Counted from the first letter of the stretch, positions 26,459 through 35,719 are shown. The stretch is 64,000 nt of DNA from RBG-16-57-9 sp964462185 (GCA_964462185.1 CAYWWV010000003.1:19636-83635), one strand, 5' to 3'. Translations and numbers: made by a program. Notes: generated by a model from the letters alone, not told the origin.

Positions 26459-27492
26459 TCCACGATCTGCCTCCTGTGAACCAGGTAGCGGGCGTAGTCC
26501 AGATACTTCTTATGGGCTATGAAGTCCTGGACCTTGGGCCCTTGCCTCTTCTCGGTCACCGCTTCTTGAACCTCCAGTATGAAGGAGTCGCTCCCACTGC
26601 CAGAGCCATAGCTCACGGCGAAGATCTTGTCGCCTGGGTTGGCCACGTCCAGCACGCTGGCCAGGCCGACGGGGGTGCTCCCCGCGTAGGTGTTTCCAAT
26701 CATGGGGGAGACCAATCCAGGCTTTATCTGGTCCATGGTGAAGCCCAGCATCCTTGCGGCCTTGATGGGGAACTTGGCGTTGGGCTGGTGGAAGACCGCC
26801 CACTGGAAGTCCTGGGGGGTGTAGCCCGTCTCATCCAGTAGAACCCTGGCGGCCCCCAAGATGTGCTTGAAATACGCGGGCTCCCCCGTGAACCTGCTGC
26901 CGTGGCTAGGGTACATCACCTTGGCCCGCCTCCAAAAATCGGGGGTGTCGGTCACATAGCTGTGGGAGGCCTCCACATAGGCCACCGTCTGAGAACTCCT
27001 CTCGGCGAAGATGAATGCGGCCCCCCCGCAGGCAGCGGTGAACTCCAAGGCGTCCCGGGGCTTCCCCTGGGCCGTGTCCGCCCCAATGGCCATGGCATAC
27101 TTCATCATACCACTCCCCACCAGGGCTATGCAGTTCTGCATGGCCTCAGTCCCAGCCTTACACGCGAACTCGTAATCCGCTGAGGAGACGTTGGGGGTGG
27201 CCCCTATGGCCTCGGCAACGATGGTTCCACAGGGCTTCACGGCGTAGGGCTTGGACTCTGTGCCGACGTAGACCGCCCCGATCTCCCGGGGGTCCACGCC
27301 TGCCCTCCTCACAGCCTGCTTGGCCGCCTCCACGCTGATGGTTACAGCGTCCTCGTCCATGGCCACCACGCTCTTCTCCTCGATGGGCGCTCCCTGGCTG
27401 CCCCACACACGGTTGATCTCCGAAGACTTCAACCGGTATATGGGGATGTAGGCCCCGTACCCAAGTATCCCCACCTGTCTGCCGGTTTTCAA
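26455..27492 (-). CDS. mvaS: Hydroxymethylglutaryl-CoA synthase, archaeal type
   Basis: 345-residue HMG-CoA synthase, condensing acetyl-CoA with acetoacetyl-CoA in the mevalonate route to archaeal lipids. Catalytic residues are all visible: Glu79 (VGTESKPYAVKP), Cys111 (EFACKAG) and the His of FHQPN. Other segments (IGADTAQG, GNTYAGSTPVGLASVLD, VSYGSGSGSD) fit the archaeal subfamily. First gene of the operon with the thiolase and DUF35. An AT-rich element (atttaaat, 27536-27543) lies about 45 bases upstream of the ATG. Confidence 0.96.
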   Translation of the reverse strand: MKTGRQVGILGYGAYIPIYRLKSSEINRVWGSQGAPIEEKSVVAMDEDAVTISVEAAKQAVRRAGVDPREIGAVYVGTESKPYAVKPCGTIVAEAIGATPNVSSADYEFACKAGTEAMQNCIALVGSGMMKYAMAIGADTAQGKPRDALEFTAACGGAAFIFAERSSQTVAYVEASHSYVTDTPDFWRRAKVMYPSHGSRFTGEPAYFKHILGAARVLLDETGYTPQDFQWAVFHQPNAKFPIKAARMLGFTMDQIKPGLVSPMIGNTYAGSTPVGLASVLDVANPGDKIFAVSYGSGSGSDSFILEVQEAVTEKRQGPKVQDFIAHKKYLDYARYLVHRRQIVE

Positions 27493-27583
27493 GGTAGATC
27501 TCTCTCTAGGTTCACGGAAATGGGGGAGGTCACCAATTTAAATCTCTCGACAACCACCGTAAAAATAAACGACGATCGACGAT

Positions 27584-28456
27584 TCAAGCCAGGTATATGT
27601 CCCTTATGGTCTTAACCGACTTGGCGATAGACCTGAGGGTAAAGGGAGGCTCAAACCGCCGGCGAAGACCCTGGGCTTCCTCACCCACCACCTCGATGGA
27701 GCCCAAATCCGCCGGGCCCAGACCCTCACTGCTGCACCCCGCTATGTGGGTTATCTCCCCTGGGTTGAAGCCCATAAGCCAGGCGGCCACAGCATCCACC
27801 GAGACCAGGTTTCTACCGGCGACCAATAGGTTCATGCAGACGGGGCTGCCAACTATGGGGCCGTTGCCCTCCATGCAGTAGATGCCGTCAACTATTGTGA
27901 GGTGGGTTGGGACTACGCTGGGTAGGAAGGCGAGCACCTTGTCCAGGTGCCGGTGGAGCTTGTTCTTGTCCTTCCTCATCAAGACCCCGAAGAGGTTTTT
28001 GATTCCCAGGGTTACGGTGGTGTAGCCACAGGTCTTCATCTTGGGGAGGTTCACCAGGTAGTCCGCCCCCAGCACCAGCTCGGGCACCCTCAGAGCCACT
28101 CCGTCAAGCTCGAACTCCCGGTAGTCCTCCTCCTTGCTGAGGTTTACAAACTCGGCGTCCCACCTCTCCAAAACCCCCTGCAGCCCCAAGCCCTCCAAGC
28201 GTTTCTCGGCAGTCCCCGAAATATTATCCGACTCCACCACCAGGACGCGGTTCTCGTTCTCCCGTAGAACCTTGATAACGGCCTCCAGCACCAGGGGGTC
28301 GGTGACCACCATTCGGTGGGGGTTTCGCCGGTTGCATAGGTTGGGCTTCAAGACCACGGTGGCACCCCTGGGGATCCCAAGGCCCCCGAGGAGTTGGATG
28401 CTTTCCCGCACAGCCTTCTCAACGTCCAGGGCTTGGACCACCGAGACCTTCACCAC
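27584..28456 (-). CDS. DUF362 family protein
   Basis: 290-residue DUF362 protein: VVLKPNLCNRRNPHRMVVTDPLVLEAV near the start, VVESDNISGTAE, then NLPKMKTCGYTTVTLGIKNLFGVL and VDGIYCMEGNGPIVG, all hallmark segments. There is no C-terminal ferredoxin domain. Function of the family is unsettled; redox or iron-sulfur roles are suspected. It overlaps the Gfo/Idh gene by 7 bases, so the two are cotranscribed and likely act together. Confidence 0.87.
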   Translation of the reverse strand: MVKVSVVQALDVEKAVRESIQLLGGLGIPRGATVVLKPNLCNRRNPHRMVVTDPLVLEAVIKVLRENENRVLVVESDNISGTAEKRLEGLGLQGVLERWDAEFVNLSKEEDYREFELDGVALRVPELVLGADYLVNLPKMKTCGYTTVTLGIKNLFGVLMRKDKNKLHRHLDKVLAFLPSVVPTHLTIVDGIYCMEGNGPIVGSPVCMNLLVAGRNLVSVDAVAAWLMGFNPGEITHIAGCSSEGLGPADLGSIEVVGEEAQGLRRRFEPPFTLRSIAKSVKTIRDIYLA

Positions 28457-29445
28457 TTCAACCCCTCCATCGCCTTGGAGGCCGCCTCGAGGGCCAGCAT
28501 AATATGGTACTCGTCCTCCAGGGTGAATAAGGGGGCTTCAACCCCCGAAACCACGTCTCTGAAATGTCTGTACATCGCCGCGAAGCCAGGGTGTTTAAGG
28601 GTGGCCACCTCCAGGAGGCCGGTTAGACTCTTGGCCCCAACCCTGGGGGTTCCACCCCTCTTCTTAACCTTAACATCGTAGGGCCGTTTCAGTAGTTCAA
28701 CCTCCAGGGAGCCGCCCTCCCCCACGACCTCCACGGAGAAACGGGGGATGAGGGCGGTCCAACTCATATGCATCTCCACGGTAACGCCTCTGTCCGACTC
28801 CATCTCCAGGGTGGCGTTGTCGCAGACAGGGTAGTTTTCCCTCCTCCCCCATATGGACCTCAACCTCTGGGTTCTGCCGGCCAAGGGGTTCACCACCGAG
28901 AGGAGGTGGGGGAGGAGGTCCTCCACCACCCCCAGTTTCCTGTTCTCCCTGAAGCGGGTGCAGCTCCTGTAAAGCTTGAGGCTGTTCTCGAAGGATGCCT
29001 TTACCCTTTGGACCTCGCCTATGGAGCCTCCGAGAACCAACTGTCTGAGGTCGTCCAAGCAGGGAGTAAAAGCATAGTTGTGGACGGGGAAGACTGTTAG
29101 ACCCGTCTCCTCCTGGAGCCTCATGATTCTCCGGAAGCCTTCCAGCGATTCACCCAGGGGTTTCTCGCATACCACATGTTTCCCGGCCTTTAACCCGGCC
29201 AAGGTGATCTCTTCGTGCAGGACTGGAGGGGTGTTCACAGCTATTGCGTCCACACTTGGGTCTGCCAAGAGGTCTTGGTAGTTGGTGTAGGTGTTGATGG
29301 CTCCGCATTTTGAGGCTGTTTTACGTAGCTGGTTGGGGTTGGGGTCTGCTAGGGCTGCTATCCTCAAGCCCTCCACGCATTGGATGGCCTTGTGGTGGAA
29401 CAGCTGGGTTACCCTTCCGCATCCCACCAGGCCTATTCCCAGCAT
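28450..29445 (-). CDS. Gfo/Idh/MocA family oxidoreductase
   Basis: 331-residue NAD(P)-dependent sugar or inositol dehydrogenase-type protein. N-terminal Rossmann motif GLVGCGRVTQLFHHKA, then ALADPNPNQLRK, AVNTPPVLHEEI, and the catalytic-region signature HVVCEKPLGESLEGF with the conserved Lys. The C-terminal alpha/beta domain has the family shape. The substrate is unknown; neighbours (sugar transferases, inositol-phosphate synthase) point to a carbohydrate or cyclitol. Followed directly by the DUF362 gene. Confidence 0.88.
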   Translation of the reverse strand: MLGIGLVGCGRVTQLFHHKAIQCVEGLRIAALADPNPNQLRKTASKCGAINTYTNYQDLLADPSVDAIAVNTPPVLHEEITLAGLKAGKHVVCEKPLGESLEGFRRIMRLQEETGLTVFPVHNYAFTPCLDDLRQLVLGGSIGEVQRVKASFENSLKLYRSCTRFRENRKLGVVEDLLPHLLSVVNPLAGRTQRLRSIWGRRENYPVCDNATLEMESDRGVTVEMHMSWTALIPRFSVEVVGEGGSLEVELLKRPYDVKVKKRGGTPRVGAKSLTGLLEVATLKHPGFAAMYRHFRDVVSGVEAPLFTLEDEYHIMLALEAASKAMEGLKW

Positions 29446-29484
29446 ATCTCTCCTACTCCACCCGCCTGTGTAAACGTTTTCCCC

Positions 29485-29763
29485 CTATAACTCGAGTAGC
29501 CTGCAAATTATTTGGTCTGCTAGGTTTCTGGGTTTTTCCAGTTTTTTGGGTTTGGGGGGGTTCTTGACGGCGCAGAAGTATTTCCAGTAGAAGTATTTCC
29601 CCACGGTGACCTCCAGGCCTAGTAGTTTGTGTAGGAAGACGTCTACGTTGCCCATCCAGGCCCGGCCCAGGAAGCTTCCTGCGAAGGCCATTCCCAGGAG
29701 GTAGGTGGCTATGGTTAGGAGGATTTTGGTTATGGTTTCGGTGTCGAGGACCATTTTTATCAC
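29485..29763 (-). CDS. Small membrane protein, unknown function
   Basis: 92-residue protein with one clear membrane helix (about residues 12-32, KILLTIATYLLGMAFAGSFLG), an aromatic YFYWKYFC stretch and a basic, proline-rich segment. No family recognised. A TATA element (tttaata read on the minus strand, about 29786-29793) lies about 27 bases from the ATG, supporting a real leaderless gene. Confidence 0.55.
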   Translation of the reverse strand: MIKMVLDTETITKILLTIATYLLGMAFAGSFLGRAWMGNVDVFLHKLLGLEVTVGKYFYWKYFCAVKNPPKPKKLEKPRNLADQIICRLLEL

Positions 29764-29794
29764 TAGCGATATGAGGCTTGGCTGGTATTAAATC

Positions 29795-30814
29795 TTAGCT
29801 GAAGACCTCCCCGGAGAGCTCCCGGTAGCCCAAACCCAGGGTGACCAGGCCGCAGAGCACCAGCTCAAACCAGTAGGTGGCCAGGCGGGTGAGGAGGCTG
29901 ATGGAGGCCGCCAAGCCCAGGGGGAGGCCCAGCATCACCAGGGCCCCTGTGAGGGTGGCGTCCACAACCCCCAAGCCGCTGGGGACGAGGATGTTTAGCT
30001 GTTGGATGAACTCGACCACGGCGTAGACGAGGACCAGGTGCCACAGGTTGAGGGCTTGCCCCAGGGCTCGGGAGACCAGGTTGGCCGTGACGGCCCCCGT
30101 GGCCCAGTGGAAGGAGACGAGGAGGAGGGAGGCCAGGTTAACCAGCGGCTTGGACTCCAAGAGGCGGAGGGAGCTGTCCAGCTCGGCGGCGAAGGCCTGG
30201 ACACCCCCCAACCCGTATCTCTTGTTGTACACCCTTTTCTCCAGCTGGTCTCTGAGCCAGGTGGGGCTCCGCTGGTGGAGGCCCAGAAAGGTTTGGGGTT
30301 TCAAGATGACGGCGAAGAGGGCTGTGTTGGCTAGGGCGTAGAGCACTGTGAACCAGATGTACTTGGGGTCTATGGGTATCTGTTGGCGTTGAAACCAGCT
30401 GACCTTGGCGAACGCCAGGGAGATCAGGGTGCCGAACCCCAGGAAATAGTAGACCTTGCTGATGATTACCGAGGAGACGGCCTTCCCCAGGGTCCCCCCC
30501 TTAGCCCTCTGGGCCAGGTGGGCCCTCACCAACTCGAAGCCCGAGGGCACGGGGAAGAGCCACACGAGGAAGAGGGCTGCAAAGGTGGCCTCCACGCTTT
30601 CCCTCAAACTCACATCAACACCTAGAGCCCTCAAAAGTATGTGCCAGGAGAGGGCCAGGAAGACCAGCCCCACGTAGTTCACAGCCACAGCCAGGGCGAA
30701 GAGGGCGCCGTCGAAGTGCTCCACCTCCACGAGAGCCTTGAACGGATTCACAGCCACCAGGTAGGCTGCCAGCAACAGGAAGCCTAGGGCCAGGAGGGGT
30801 GCTCGTACACGCAT
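29795..30814 (-). CDS. LPG synthase TM-like (UPF0104/AglD-type) membrane protein
   Basis: 339-residue polytopic protein with about eight membrane helices and the LPG_synthase_TM hallmarks SGFELVRAHLAQRAKG and LVPSGLGVVDATLTGALVMLGLP. The domain occurs in lysylphosphatidylglycerol flippases and in archaeal AglD/AglR-type proteins of glycolipid and N-glycan assembly. Its neighbours, a pyruvyl-transferase-like gene and a glycosyltransferase, favour a lipid-linked sugar role. The TATA element at 30838-30847 lies about 29 bases from its ATG. Confidence 0.8.
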   Translation of the reverse strand: MRVRAPLLALGFLLLAAYLVAVNPFKALVEVEHFDGALFALAVAVNYVGLVFLALSWHILLRALGVDVSLRESVEATFAALFLVWLFPVPSGFELVRAHLAQRAKGGTLGKAVSSVIISKVYYFLGFGTLISLAFAKVSWFQRQQIPIDPKYIWFTVLYALANTALFAVILKPQTFLGLHQRSPTWLRDQLEKRVYNKRYGLGGVQAFAAELDSSLRLLESKPLVNLASLLLVSFHWATGAVTANLVSRALGQALNLWHLVLVYAVVEFIQQLNILVPSGLGVVDATLTGALVMLGLPLGLAASISLLTRLATYWFELVLCGLVTLGLGYRELSGEVFS

Positions 30815-30837
30815 TTCCCTGGAGTTGGTAGGGATGA

Positions 30838-30847
30838 GGTATTAAAA
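30838..30847. promoter_or_regulatory. Symmetric TATA element between divergent envelope genes
   Basis: gtattaaaaa on plus, tttttaatac on minus. It is about 29 bases from the minus-strand ATG at 30814. On the plus strand it lies too close to the ATG at 30850 but about 25 bases from an in-frame TTG at 30868. Confidence 0.45.
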
Positions 30848-30849
30848 AC

Positions 30850-31761
30850 ATGGGCTTCACCTATTGGTTGGGGGGAGGCTTGGACCGCTTCGAGGAGTTC
30901 CTCAAAGGGTTCCAGGGGGGCAGGATAGTGGTTCTATCTCCCGGGGGGAACCATGGGGATACTTTGATCCACATGGGGTTGGCCAAGAAGCTTGGCGAGC
31001 TGGACATAGAGTTCGACTTCATCTCTCTGGAGACCCTATACAGGCGTAGCCTGGGGGTGGCGTTGAAGTATGTGTTGGGCCTGGCCCTGTGGGAGCTGGG
31101 CGCCCCCAGGAGAATCAGGGTTCTCCAAGTCCCCGAGGAGGTGGACCTGGTGTTGTTGGAGGGGGGCGGGTATATGTGTGACTACTGGTACGGCGCATGG
31201 TTCCTCAACCAAGCCAAACCCAGGGGCCCCACACCCATCGCCATAGGCCCCCAAAGCTACCACTTCAAAAAAACCGAGTTCCCCCAACACCTCACCGACA
31301 GCAGGGAGTACCATCTTTTCTGCAGGGAAAAACCCAGCCTCCACCACCTCACCCAGCTGGGCCTCCCCCCCAACACATCCGTATACCTCTCCCCCGACAC
31401 AGCCCTATACCTGGAGAAGGAGGACCTGGAACCCTACATAGAGCCCCTGGAGGGAGGCTACGACCTCTTCGCCTTCAGGAAGGACAGGGAATCCCTTCTA
31501 AGCGCCCAACAGCGGCAAACCCTGGTGGACGGCTCGGATAACCCCCTTGTGGCTGACATATCTAAACGGGGCAGCCTAACCGAGTTCATAACAACCATAT
31601 TCCACGCCCACCATGTTTTCACCGACAGGCTCCACGTGGCCATAGCCGCCAAGGTCTTGGGCCGGCCCGCAACCCTCTTTCCCAATCGATACCACAAGAA
31701 CAGGGGGGTTTGGGAGTACTCCCTGGCAGGCCACGTGGAGTTCTCCGAGCCCCCGCAGTAA
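30850..31761 (+). CDS. Polysaccharide pyruvyl transferase-like protein
   Basis: 303-residue GT-B-like protein resembling the polysaccharide pyruvyl transferase family: SPGGNHGDTLIHMGLAKKL near the N-terminus (the GNxGD loop), LLEGGGYM in the middle, and FTDRLHVAIAAKVLGRPATLFPNRYHKNRGVWEY near the end, the family's conserved C-terminal block. Such enzymes add ketal pyruvate to surface sugars. The start may be the ATG at 30850 or the TTG at 30868, the latter better placed relative to the shared TATA element. A GT2 gene follows 33 bases later. Confidence 0.78.
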   Translation: MGFTYWLGGGLDRFEEFLKGFQGGRIVVLSPGGNHGDTLIHMGLAKKLGELDIEFDFISLETLYRRSLGVALKYVLGLALWELGAPRRIRVLQVPEEVDLVLLEGGGYMCDYWYGAWFLNQAKPRGPTPIAIGPQSYHFKKTEFPQHLTDSREYHLFCREKPSLHHLTQLGLPPNTSVYLSPDTALYLEKEDLEPYIEPLEGGYDLFAFRKDRESLLSAQQRQTLVDGSDNPLVADISKRGSLTEFITTIFHAHHVFTDRLHVAIAAKVLGRPATLFPNRYHKNRGVWEYSLAGHVEFSEPPQ

Positions 31762-31794
31762 TTTTATGGTGGTTGAACCACTTAGAATTGGAAG

Positions 31795-32808
31795 ATGCGG
31801 GAATATCCCTCCCTCAGCATAATCATACCTGTGTTAAACATGGAGGAGACCATCGGGCAAACCTTGGACTCCTTGATGGAGCTGGACTACCCCGGGGAAA
31901 AGCTGGAGATAGTAGTGGTAGACGGGTACAGCGTGGACAATACCGTTGAGATTGTGCGGGGATACCCTGTGAAGCTGGTTTACCAGGAGGGGAAGGGTTT
32001 GAACGCGGCCAGGAACACAGGGATCAAGAACAGCAGCGGCGAGATAATCGCCTTCACCGATGGGGACTGTGTGATCCCCAGGGATTGGGCCAAGAAGCTG
32101 GTGGACAACTTCTCCGACGAATCCATCGGATTCGTGGGGGGGAGCCTGGAGGGCGTGGACAAGACCAATATTTGGAGCAACTACGCCGACGAAAGCCTTT
32201 TCCAGGTCTCCCCAAACTTCACCGACAAGTGGGAGACCAACAGCCTCATCTTCCTCCAATTCCCCGCGGGGGCCAACATGGCTTTCCGAAGAACAGCCTT
32301 GGCCAGGATCAAGTTTTTCGACGAGAACATAACCTACGGGTTCGACGACCTCCAACCCGTGGAAGCCATGTCCCTCAAGGGGTTCAAGATGATCTTCGAC
32401 CCCGGCGTGAAGGTCTACCACCACCACCGCCGCACACTCATGAACCTCTTGAAGCAACACTTCAACTATGGGAGGGGGGGTTCCCTGCTCATGATCCATA
32501 GGCGGAACAGCTTCCTGGCCAGCTGGTTCGCCGCTTTTCTGATCGCCTCCCTCTTCTTCACCTTCTTGGTGGCCTTCCTGGTGTATCTGGGGTTAAAGAT
32601 CAACCACTCCCTCCCCCTCAACATTGTGAGCTGGCTTCTGGGCAGCTTCTTCCTTTTGGCGGTGGTATTCTACCTTCCCGTCAGCCTTAAGACCATGAGC
32701 CCTTGGAAGCCCTTCCTATACCCCCTCATAGACCTTTTGAGGGGGGGGACCTTCATGCTGGGAGGCCTATACCAGCTGACCCGCTCCCTATCGGCCAAGG
32801 TCTCCTAG
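31795..32808 (+). CDS. Family 2 glycosyltransferase with C-terminal membrane helices
   Basis: 337-residue GT-A enzyme. N-terminal PSLSIIIPVLNMEETIGQTLDSL, donor-binding VVVDGYSVDNTVEIV, the DxD-type FTDGDCVIPRDW, and QFPAGANMAFRRTAL are typical of membrane GT2 enzymes. Two or three membrane helices follow near residues 240-285 and at the C-terminus. It probably transfers sugar from a nucleotide or dolichol-type donor at the membrane. Part of the envelope group with the pyruvyl-transferase-like gene. Confidence 0.88.
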   Translation: MREYPSLSIIIPVLNMEETIGQTLDSLMELDYPGEKLEIVVVDGYSVDNTVEIVRGYPVKLVYQEGKGLNAARNTGIKNSSGEIIAFTDGDCVIPRDWAKKLVDNFSDESIGFVGGSLEGVDKTNIWSNYADESLFQVSPNFTDKWETNSLIFLQFPAGANMAFRRTALARIKFFDENITYGFDDLQPVEAMSLKGFKMIFDPGVKVYHHHRRTLMNLLKQHFNYGRGGSLLMIHRRNSFLASWFAAFLIASLFFTFLVAFLVYLGLKINHSLPLNIVSWLLGSFFLLAVVFYLPVSLKTMSPWKPFLYPLIDLLRGGTFMLGGLYQLTRSLSAKVS

Positions 32809-32886
32809 CCCCACGAGGAAACCCCTCTCCCCCAGGAGAAGGCTCATTAGGCGGGGGGTAACCTGTTCAGGTTAAGGCGAAGTGAT

Positions 32887-33936
32887 TTGAGGGAGATTCG
32901 TCTGGCTTTGGCCGGTGTTGGTAACTGTGCCTCCTCCCTTATCCAGGGACTAGAGTACTACAAGGACAACGGAGGGGAGGTGGGCCTCCTCCACCCCGAG
33001 GTGGGAGGCTACCGCGTGGGAGACATCAAGGTGGTGGCTGCCTTCGACATAGACACGCGGAAGGTGGGGTTGGATCTCTCGGAGGCGGTCTTCGCCGAGC
33101 CCAACAAGGCACCTAGGATGGCGGATCTGGGGGAGGCGGGGGTTGTCGTCGAGATGGGCCCCATCCTGGACTCACCCTCCCCAGACTCCATGAGCCTCAT
33201 AAAACCCGCGAACCTGCCCAGCGTGGATGTGGCCGGTAGGCTGCGGGAGTCGAGGGCCGATGTCTTCCTCAACCTGGTATCGGGTGGGGCTGTAAACGCC
33301 AGCGACTTCTACGCCCATGCCGCCTTGGAGACTGGATGCGGGTTCATCAACGCCACCCCCAACAACATCCTTGGGAAACCCGAGTTGGTCTCAAGGTTCT
33401 CCCAAGCAGGGGTGCCCTTGGCTGGCGACGACCTGATGAGCCAGATAGGGGCCACAGCCCTCCATATTGGCATCCTGGAGTTCCTGGTTTCCAGGGGGGT
33501 AAAGGTCTCCGAGAGCTACCAACTAGACGTGGGGGGCGGCTCCGAGTCGATAGACACCTTGGAGAGGACCAGAAACCTTAAGCGCGAGATAAAGACACAG
33601 GCCGTTAAAAGCCACGTCCCCTACGACTTCAGCCTTGTAAGCGGCTCCTCAGACTTCGTCGACTTCCTGGTGGACGGCAGAGACAGCTTCCTCTACCTCA
33701 AGGGGCGGTACTTTGGGGGAGCCGAGTTCAGCCTGGACTTGAAGCTGGGCACCCAGGACTCGCCCAACGCCGGAGGAATACTGGTGGACGTCATCCGGGG
33801 GTTGAAGGTGGCGAAGGACAGGGGCCTGGGGGGCCCCATAAACGAGGTGTGCTCCTACGGGTTTAAGCGGCCCCCCATCCACCTCTCCCTGGGGGAAGCC
33901 CTTAGGGGTTTCAGGGGTTTCACAGGATGTACATGA
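32887..33936 (+). CDS. ino1: Myo-inositol-1-phosphate synthase
   Basis: 349-residue Ino1-type NAD-dependent cyclase turning glucose 6-phosphate into inositol 1-phosphate, the headgroup precursor for archaeal inositol phospholipids and compatible solutes. Features: N-terminal Rossmann LALAGVGNCASSLIQGL, AAFDIDTRKVG, INATPNNI, GDDLMSQIGATALHIG, QLDVGGGSESID, and the C-terminal DSPNAGGILVDVIRG. The start is a TTG, needed because the Rossmann loop begins at residue 8. It overlaps the GPN GTPase gene by 10 bases. Confidence 0.95.
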   Translation: MREIRLALAGVGNCASSLIQGLEYYKDNGGEVGLLHPEVGGYRVGDIKVVAAFDIDTRKVGLDLSEAVFAEPNKAPRMADLGEAGVVVEMGPILDSPSPDSMSLIKPANLPSVDVAGRLRESRADVFLNLVSGGAVNASDFYAHAALETGCGFINATPNNILGKPELVSRFSQAGVPLAGDDLMSQIGATALHIGILEFLVSRGVKVSESYQLDVGGGSESIDTLERTRNLKREIKTQAVKSHVPYDFSLVSGSSDFVDFLVDGRDSFLYLKGRYFGGAEFSLDLKLGTQDSPNAGGILVDVIRGLKVAKDRGLGGPINEVCSYGFKRPPIHLSLGEALRGFRGFTGCT

Positions 33937-34688
33937 TCTTCGTGTTGGGGACCGCTGGCTCTGGGAAGACCACCTTCACCCACCGGTTCACCAGCTTCCT
34001 CGAGTTCCACAGGGAGGACGTGATGGCCGTCAACCTGGACCCAGGGGCCCTGGTGGTCCCCTTCCCCGCCAACGTGGACGTCAGGGACTACATCCGGGTG
34101 GAGGATGTGATGGAGGAGTATGGTTTGGGGCCCAACGGGGGCTTGATGCTGGCCCACGACATGATGGAGGAGATCGTGGAGGACCTAAGCCGGGAGATAG
34201 AGGAGTACACGCCGGAGATCTGCATAGTGGACACCCCAGGCCAGATGGAGCTATTCGCCTTCCGCGACATAGGCGCCCGCATAGCCCACCAACTCACCGA
34301 CGCCGTGAAGGGCGTGGTATACATATTTGACGGCCTCCAGTGCCGAGACCCCTTGAACTATGTCATGAACATGTTCCTGGCCTCCGCCATAGACATGAAG
34401 TTCCTCCTACCCATGTTCCACGTCTTGAGTAAGGTGGACGGGTTGAGCCCCCGGGAGGCGGAGGAGATCGCCAGCTGGTCCTCCAAGCCGGAGGCTTTGG
34501 AGGACGCCGTCAACGACCAGTTGAAGGGGCTTCACCGCTCCCTCAGCCAAGATATGTTGGATGTGGTCAACAGGCTGGGAACCGTCTTCGAGCCCATCCC
34601 CGTTAGCAATGTAACCAACGACGGGTACAACGATGTATACGCCCAGCTCATGATGGCGTTCACCGATGGGGGCAGGTTCACCCCCTAG
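33927..34688 (+). CDS. GPN-loop GTPase
   Basis: 253-residue GPN-loop GTPase. P-loop GTAGSGKTT (residues 8-16), the GPN insertion (GLGPNGGL), switch II VDTPGQMELF, and an SKVDGLS base-recognition motif. Eukaryotic relatives (Gpn1-3) help assemble and import RNA polymerase II; archaeal roles are unproven but the family is nearly universal in archaea. It overlaps the ino1 end by 10 bases, so it is transcribed with it. Confidence 0.95.
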   Translation: MYMIFVLGTAGSGKTTFTHRFTSFLEFHREDVMAVNLDPGALVVPFPANVDVRDYIRVEDVMEEYGLGPNGGLMLAHDMMEEIVEDLSREIEEYTPEICIVDTPGQMELFAFRDIGARIAHQLTDAVKGVVYIFDGLQCRDPLNYVMNMFLASAIDMKFLLPMFHVLSKVDGLSPREAEEIASWSSKPEALEDAVNDQLKGLHRSLSQDMLDVVNRLGTVFEPIPVSNVTNDGYNDVYAQLMMAFTDGGRFTP

Positions 34689-34738
34689 GCCGCCTCGAAA
34701 CGATTAAAAGCCTTCTGGGGGTTGAGTTCTTGGTTGTT

Positions 34739-35719
34739 ATGACTCTTTATCTGACTCAGCAAGAGGTTCAATCCACCCTGGACATGAAGAGCACCTTGGA
34801 GGCCGTGGAGAAAGCCTTCGAGGAGATGGGGAAGGGGAACATAGAGATGCCCCCCAGGGTCTACCTCCACTTCGAGAAGGGTGTCTTAATCGCCATGCCG
34901 GCGTATATGCCGGGGATAAACGCCGCTGGGACCAAGATAGTGACGGTCCACCCCAACAACAAGAAGGAGTACGGCCTCCCCGCAGTCATCGCAAGGATAA
35001 TTCTCAACAGCCCCGACAATGGTGTCCCCCTAGCCATCATGGATGGGACCTATATCACGGCCCTTAGGACTGGGGCGGCGGGGGCCACGGGGATAAAGTA
35101 TCTGAGCAGGGAGGACAGCAGGGTGGCTGGTGTCTGCGGTACAGGGGTCCAGGGTAGGAGCCAGGTGATGGGTCTCATGGAGGTGAGGCCGGGGATAGAG
35201 GAGATCAAGGTCTACGACTTGGTTCCAGAGGCCATGGATAGCTTTGTCGTGGAGATGTCGGCCAAATACCCCCAGGTGGAGTTCAAGAAGGCGGCGAGCC
35301 CCAGGGAGGTGGCGGAGGGCAGCGACATCGTCATCACCTGTACCCCCAGCCCCAAGCCCTTCCTGGACGGGGCGTGGCTGAAGCCTGGTTGCCACGTCTC
35401 AGCCATAGGGGCCGACACCGGGGCTAAGAGGGAGTTGATGACCAGCGTCATCACCCGCTGCGACAAGCTGGTGGTGGACTACATCCCCCAGGCCTTCGTG
35501 GTGGGAGACTTCAAGGTGCCCAAGGAGGAGGGGGTGGTCTCGGAGTCTGACATCCACGCCGAGATGGGGGAGATCGTGGCGGGGCTGAAGCCCGGCCGTG
35601 AGAGCCCTGAGGAGGTGACCCTGTTTAAGGCTACGGGGCTCGCCATCCAGGATGTGGGCACCGCCTTCAAAGTCTTGGAGCTGGCCCGCGCTAAGGGTGT
35701 GGGAAAGGAGTTGGACTAG
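34739..35719 (+). CDS. Ornithine cyclodeaminase/alanine dehydrogenase family enzyme
   Basis: 326-residue mu-crystallin-fold NAD(P)-dependent enzyme. The substrate lysine lies in GTKIVTVHPNNKKEYGLP, followed by MDGTYITALRTGAAGATGIKYL and the Rossmann loop GVCGTGVQGRSQ; the Asp of DLVPEA suggests NAD preference. Members are ornithine cyclodeaminases, archaeal alanine dehydrogenases or related imine-forming enzymes; sequence alone does not settle which. A TATA element (gattaaaag, 34702-34710) places the TSS at about 34731, favouring the ATG at 34739 over a TTG at 34730. Confidence 0.87.
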   Translation: MTLYLTQQEVQSTLDMKSTLEAVEKAFEEMGKGNIEMPPRVYLHFEKGVLIAMPAYMPGINAAGTKIVTVHPNNKKEYGLPAVIARIILNSPDNGVPLAIMDGTYITALRTGAAGATGIKYLSREDSRVAGVCGTGVQGRSQVMGLMEVRPGIEEIKVYDLVPEAMDSFVVEMSAKYPQVEFKKAASPREVAEGSDIVITCTPSPKPFLDGAWLKPGCHVSAIGADTGAKRELMTSVITRCDKLVVDYIPQAFVVGDFKVPKEEGVVSESDIHAEMGEIVAGLKPGRESPEEVTLFKATGLAIQDVGTAFKVLELARAKGVGKELD

